Assembly (NCBI GenBank): GCA_022600345.1
Contig: JAHZKP010000076.1
Coordinates: forward strand, 1 to 56,904
Direction: 5' to 3'
Source of the DNA: Alphaproteobacteria bacterium
GTDB taxonomy: Bacteria > Pseudomonadota > Alphaproteobacteria > Rhizobiales > Hyphomicrobiaceae
DNA length: 56,904 nt
In this document: positions 53,723 to 56,904 of the stretch, piece by piece
Position numbering within the stretch: position 1 is the stretch's first letter
How the letters are laid out: the number at the start of each line of letters is the position of its first letter
Position numbers and translations under genes: made by a program
Notes under the pieces: model-generated
What the model was told of the DNA's origin: nothing
The model's input: only the letters and a program-made list of their open reading frames with translations
The model's database searches: none

Positions 53723-54400
53723 ATGTTGAGTATTTGTGCCAAGTCTGTCGGCGTAATCGGGTTGCTTTCCGCAGCAGTGCTGCTGGCGAGTTGCGCCGGG
53801 CAGCCGACTTATACCGCCAAGAAAGCCAAGTGGCGGAATACCAGCGAGCGGGCCTGTCTTGCTTCGGGAAATGTTGGGCAAAGCCGGTTCGTGACGCCGA
53901 TGTCGTCACTGGGCGGGCCTAGTGCCTGCGGGGCGCTGAAGCCATTCAAAATGTCTGCTGCCGACCATGGGCGGGTGAAATTCCAACCGGCCGCCGTCTT
54001 GCGCTGTCCGATGGTGACGAAGGTTGACAATTGGGTGCGCAATGGAATCGCACCATCGGCAATTCGTTACCTGGGTTCGCCGGTCGTCAGGGTGAAGGTG
54101 GCGGCGTCTTATTCCTGTCGGACGCGCAATGGACTTGCGGGCGCCAAGCTATCCGAACACGGGCTTGCCAATGCGCTTGATATTTCAGCGTTCTATCTGG
54201 CTGATGGCCGCAAGATCACCATCAGGCGGGGATGGCGGGGTACGTCGGGAGAACGGGCCTTTCTGAGGGCAGTTCACCGCAGCGCCTGCGATCGGTTTAC
54301 GACCGTGTTGGGGCCCAACGCTGATAAATATCATCAGGACCATTTCCATGTGGATCTTGCACGGCATGGCAAGTCGGGCACTTATCGGGTGTGCCGCTGA
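53723..54400 (+). CDS. Extensin_2 family lipoprotein
   Basis: A 225-residue protein with a lipoprotein signal (VLLASC, so lipidation at Cys24). The mature part is the Extensin-like C-terminal domain: CPMVTKVDNWVRNGIAPSAI, ASYSCRTRNGL, the SEHGLANALDISAF motif and KYHQDHFHVDL, the zinc-ligand set of LAS-type peptidases. Paired Cys residues match the family. A peptidoglycan peptidase role is likely. Isolated gene with the AT-rich region before it and a TetR remnant after it. Confidence 0.9.
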   Translation: MLSICAKSVGVIGLLSAAVLLASCAGQPTYTAKKAKWRNTSERACLASGNVGQSRFVTPMSSLGGPSACGALKPFKMSAADHGRVKFQPAAVLRCPMVTKVDNWVRNGIAPSAIRYLGSPVVRVKVAASYSCRTRNGLAGAKLSEHGLANALDISAFYLADGRKITIRRGWRGTSGERAFLRAVHRSACDRFTTVLGPNADKYHQDHFHVDLARHGKSGTYRVCR

Positions 54401-54406
54401 CTTGTA

Positions 54407-54447
54407 GTTGATGCGGAGTAGCTAATCGTTGATGCGGAGTAGCTAAT
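54407..54447 (+). repeat. Tandem direct repeat, 20 bp twice
   Basis: GTTGATGCGGAGTAGCTAAT occurs at 54407-54426 and again at 54428-54447 with one base between. It lies between the Extensin_2 gene and the TetR remnant, 20 bp upstream of the latter's ATG, and so may be its old operator. Confidence 0.75.
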
Positions 54448-54467
54448 TCCCCTTTAAATTCGCTTCC

Positions 54468-54722
54468 ATGGGTTGGCACAAGGATGGAAAGCGCGAGTGG
54501 AAGGGGTATCATCACGGCATTCTTCGTGAGGCGCTGGTTGACGCTGCGCTCAAGCTTATCAGCGATAAGCGGCCGGCAGGCCTGACGTTTGCGGACGCGG
54601 CGCGGGCGGCACTCTTTGGCCGTGGTGACATCTCTCGGCGGCCAATTCCGATGCCTCCTGGGGGCCAGCTTGAGGCCGGCGTGTTGGTGTATCTGGAGGG
54701 GCTCGATATCAAAAGAAGTTGA
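54468..54722 (+). pseudogene. TetR-family regulator remnant
   Basis: 84 residues in frame. The first part, KGYHHGILREALVDAALKL, is the N-terminal helix-1 pattern of TetR regulators (YHHGNLREALLEAA), followed by LTFADAARAA, the start of the HTH. The next part should be GVS...RHF but is replaced by unrelated sequence (LFGRGDISRRPIPMPPGG), so the recognition helix and the ligand domain are missing. The frame stops at 54722. The gene is therefore a broken remnant; alternatively a short novel protein. Confidence 0.65.
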
Positions 54723-54846
54723 GCATCTTACCGCAACTGCGCGCGTTGCTGTTTTTTGCTGTAGTATGCGCGGCTTTACTTTTGAGAATGCAGCTAGCCC
54801 GCCCTACTGTGTGAGAAAAGCGGGCTAAATCACAGTAAGAAGCTCC

Positions 54847-55578
54847 ATGGCGTGGGATGCGATCATAAAGCGGATCGGCTTGGGGTCTGAGGGTGCGTGG
54901 CGCTCCGGGCTGGGGCGGCTTGCTGAGTTGTTCAATCCATTCGGATGGCTGGCACCCAAGCCACCCAGCAAGCAGTTGGCGTTCACGATGGCGTTCGTGG
55001 GTCTGGCAGCCAAGATGGCGAAGGCCGACGGGGTGGCTGTCGAGGTCGAGACGCAGGCCTTTGAGCGCTGTTTCTATGTGCCGCCTGAAGAACGGGCCAA
55101 TGTGCTGCGGGTCTTTGAATTGGCGTCCAGGGATATCGCGGGCTACGAAATCTATGCTGAGCGGATTGCGCGGCTGCTGCAAGACGAGCCGGCGTTGTTG
55201 CGAGACGTTTTCGAGTGCCTGTTCAACATCGCCGCGGCCGATGGAGTGCTGCATCACGGGGAGGAAGAGTTTCTCCGAAAAGTGGCTGAAAAATTCGCAT
55301 TCACAGATGCAGATTACAGGCGTGTTCGCTCACATTTCGTCAATGACCCAGATAGCCCCTACCTGGTCTTGGGGCTGGAGCCGGATGTCAGCGACGATGA
55401 GCTGAATGCGCGGCGAATGCAGCTTATCCGGGAAAACCATCCCGACCGACTGGCTGCTGAAGGGGTGCCGCAGGAATTCCTCGTATTGGCTGACCGCAAG
55501 CTGGCTGCGATCAATGCGGCCTACGATGCCATTGTGAAAGAGCGCGGGCTGGGCGCCAAGGAGATTGCCGGTGGTTGA
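54847..55578 (+). CDS. TerB-DnaJ (DjlA-like) protein
   Basis: A 243-residue protein. A TerB-like all-helical domain spans about 45-160 (AAKMAKADGVAVEVE and FNIAAADGVLHHGEEEFL, two acidic metal-type sites). The J domain follows from residue 176 (YLVLGLEPDVSDDELNARR) with HPD in RENHPDRL, so it should stimulate a DnaK. DjlA of other bacteria has an N-terminal membrane helix; here the N-terminus is only weakly hydrophobic (LFNPFGWLAP). It overlaps the amidase gene by 8 bp and is probably cotranscribed with it. Confidence 0.85.
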   Translation: MAWDAIIKRIGLGSEGAWRSGLGRLAELFNPFGWLAPKPPSKQLAFTMAFVGLAAKMAKADGVAVEVETQAFERCFYVPPEERANVLRVFELASRDIAGYEIYAERIARLLQDEPALLRDVFECLFNIAAADGVLHHGEEEFLRKVAEKFAFTDADYRRVRSHFVNDPDSPYLVLGLEPDVSDDELNARRMQLIRENHPDRLAAEGVPQEFLVLADRKLAAINAAYDAIVKERGLGAKEIAGG

Positions 55579-56392
55579 TCGGACGTTCGAAGATGCGTCT
55601 CAGGTGGCACTTCATGTGCCTGATTTGAGCGAACCTGATAGTCCATTGGTTGAGCGTCTACATGCCTCGCCGAATATGGAGCCCCGCCAGGGTGGTTTGA
55701 AGCCGACGATCCTGTTGATGCACTACACGGGCATGGAAAGTTGCGAAAAGGCCATCGATTGGCTGTCTCGGCCTGAAAGCAAGGTGTCGTGTCACTACGT
55801 CATCGATACCGACGGGACAATCATCCAGATGGTCGGCGAAAGGATGCGTGCATGGCATGCGGGGGTGGCGTCGTGGCGTGGCGAGCGGGACGTCAATTCT
55901 GCCTCGATCGGTATCGAAATTCACAACCCCGGTCATGGCAAGGACTACCGAGATTTTCCCGATCGTCAAATGCAGGCAGTAAGTGCGTTATCGAAAGAGA
56001 TCATCGCAAGGTGGGGGATTGCGCCCGAGCGTGTATTGGGACATTCGGACGTGGCGCCGGGGCGCAAGATCGATCCAGGTGAGCGGTTCGATTGGGCGGG
56101 ACTTGCTGCGGCCGGTATCGGCAGGTGGGTTGAGCCTGAACCGTTGGGGCCGCTGATCGAGTCGCATTCCAGGCAGCCTGGCGCGGGGGATGTGGCCCAC
56201 GTACAGCGATTGCTCGCCAGCTACGGTTACGGGGTTGCGGTCGATGGCGTTTGGGGAGAGGCGTGTCGAACAGTGCTCTCGGCATTTCAACTGCACTTCC
56301 GCCCGCAGCACTTCGACGGCGTAATCGACGCTTCGACGGTAGCGACATTGGAGCGGCTGATAGATGCGAGTGATCTGGGTGTGACCTCGTAG
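55571..56392 (+). CDS. N-acetylmuramoyl-L-alanine amidase (Amidase_2 + PG binding)
   Basis: About 273 residues. GTG 55571 is seven bases after AAGGAG, better than the TTG two codons upstream, which would sit only one base from it. The zinc amidase fold has MHYTGM (first His), CHYVIDTDGTI, ASIGIEIHNPG, and GHSDVAPGRKIDPG (last His/Asp). A C-terminal peptidoglycan-binding helix bundle follows (VQRLLASYGYGVAVDGVWG). No signal peptide is visible, so the protein may act on cytoplasmic recycling muropeptides like AmpD, or leave by another path. It overlaps the TerB-DnaJ gene. Confidence 0.9.
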   Translation: MVDRTFEDASQVALHVPDLSEPDSPLVERLHASPNMEPRQGGLKPTILLMHYTGMESCEKAIDWLSRPESKVSCHYVIDTDGTIIQMVGERMRAWHAGVASWRGERDVNSASIGIEIHNPGHGKDYRDFPDRQMQAVSALSKEIIARWGIAPERVLGHSDVAPGRKIDPGERFDWAGLAAAGIGRWVEPEPLGPLIESHSRQPGAGDVAHVQRLLASYGYGVAVDGVWGEACRTVLSAFQLHFRPQHFDGVIDASTVATLERLIDASDLGVTS

Positions 56393-56466
56393 TGCATTCG
56401 TGATGCCAGCCAGTAATTGCGCTGCTTGGATTTGGAAAGGGGAAGGGTGGTAGTCGAGCGCGCCGT

Positions 56467-56692
56467 CTCCCGTCGGGGAGAGGGTCGTGGCGGAGCCGCG
56501 CTTCCAGCACGAGGTGAGGGTGACTTATCTTGTGCTACGGCGGCTGCCGCAATCGCCTGGCCCCCTCACCTGGCGCTGCCACGATGACTTGCAAACGCCA
56601 AAGCGCTGTCGTTGTCATCTGTAGTCGACGTGGCTGCCAATCCGGGCGTTCGCAAGTCATGGCAGCGCGTCCTCTCCCCAAGGGGCGAGGAG
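56467..56692. repeat. Nested inverted-repeat element, three-arm
   Basis: Three nested pairs: GGGGAGAGG (56475-56483) with CCTCTCCCC (56671-56679); AGGTGAGGG (56512-56520) with CCCTCACCT (56563-56571); and a roughly 22-bp arm GCTGCCAcgaTGACTTGC... (56575-56599) with ...GCAAGTCATGGCAGC (56644-56666). In order a-b-b'-c-c'-a' they would fold into a three-way junction in RNA or single-stranded DNA. It is an intergenic repeat, likely of the kind scattered in rhizobial genomes; it also fills the interval after the amidase. 56393-56466 shows nothing else. Confidence 0.6.
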
Positions 56693-56708
56693 CCGAGTGT
56701 CGGGGTGC

Positions 56709-56904
56709 TAGAGCACTTTCCGACCAAATCGATTCAATTCTGTTTCTCAAGCGGCGAGTCGATCCAGCAGGAGAGTGGCGCGGGTCGATCTGGGTGATCG
56801 GCCAAGCCGCTCGACGCACTGGGCGGCCGCCGCTTGGAAACCTGAAGGGCCGGGCGGATTTGCGCCAATCTCTGTGCGTCCCGTCTTGCCCGTGGCACCG
56901 CCAC
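56709..56904 (-). mobile_element. MITE-like element, second copy, cut by window end
   Basis: Starts with TAGAGCACTTTCCGACCAAA after CGGGGTGC and matches the right part of the element at 37789-38060 in inverse orientation over about 197 bp with roughly five substitutions. It runs off the right edge, so its other end and TA are not seen. Together with the first copy it shows that the family has moved recently. Confidence 0.8.

Noticed and set aside
53370-53729. 119-codon plus-strand frame before the Extensin_2 gene
   Set aside because: No ribosome site or recognisable domain, and it overlaps the lipoprotein start.

Overview
The window is a GC-rich, densely coded stretch of bacterial chromosome. 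The gene families (twin-arginine proteins, an invasion-associated-locus-B-like protein, an Extensin_2 lipoprotein, the FCD-type GntR/TRAP/MatB malonate set, a Hint_2 protein, a CHCC zinc-finger protein, SoeABC) together point to an alphaproteobacterium, most likely of the order Hyphomicrobiales. That placement is an inference from gene content; no rRNA or tRNA gene was found. No integrase or transposase gene was recognised either, but short non-coding repeat elements with TA-flanked inverted ends occur several times.

Layout. 1-435: leader-distal end of a type I-C-like CRISPR array, with no cas gene in the window. 453-1585: an exported dioxygenase-like protein with a ferric-reductase-like membrane protein. 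2027-5843: nirB-nirD-SUMT, assimilatory nitrite reduction plus the siroheme methyltransferase it needs, behind a near-consensus sigma-54 promoter. 5833-11695: a four-gene heavy-metal RND efflux operon with histidine-rich accessory proteins. 11975-22080: a mixed accessory stretch with a membrane-anchored class 3 lipase, cysteine synthase, a class II glutamine amidotransferase with a DUF4202 protein, a TIR-transmembrane-SUMF1 receptor-like protein beside an orphan TAXI binding protein, a Hint-domain protein and a Sel1-repeat protein. 22199-27681: soeABC (cytoplasmic sulfite oxidation into the quinone pool) and a TauE/SafE anion exporter.

27728-37761: a large autotransporter, a TIGR03032 protein behind a possible attenuator, an IalB-like protein, two overlapping membrane-associated GTPase genes, a Crp/Fnr regulator and an exported von Willebrand A protein. 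38058-43404: malonate uptake and activation (matR, a three-gene TRAP transporter, matB) with a MatR-type operator in the divergent promoter; matA is not in the window. 43557-48542: a DUF3365 haem protein, an unlisted 41-codon exported peptide gene and a fused 5-oxoprolinase/hydantoinase. 48923-56392: TrkH, an FAD monooxygenase, a CHCC zinc-finger protein, an alpha/beta hydrolase, an Extensin_2 lipoprotein, a TetR remnant, a TerB-DnaJ protein and a peptidoglycan amidase. The right edge carries two repeat elements.

Most interesting points: (i) the TIR-TM-SUMF1 protein paired with an orphan TAXI periplasmic binding protein, which looks like an uncharacterised envelope-to-cytosol signalling pair; (ii) mutually exclusive hairpins upstream of the TIGR03032 gene; (iii) the 41-residue exported peptide; (iv) a ~270-bp MITE-like element with TA duplications, one copy of which supplies the stop codon of matR; (v) the overlapping GTPase pair. 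Functions are assigned by reading motifs and recalled family knowledge; no database search was run.
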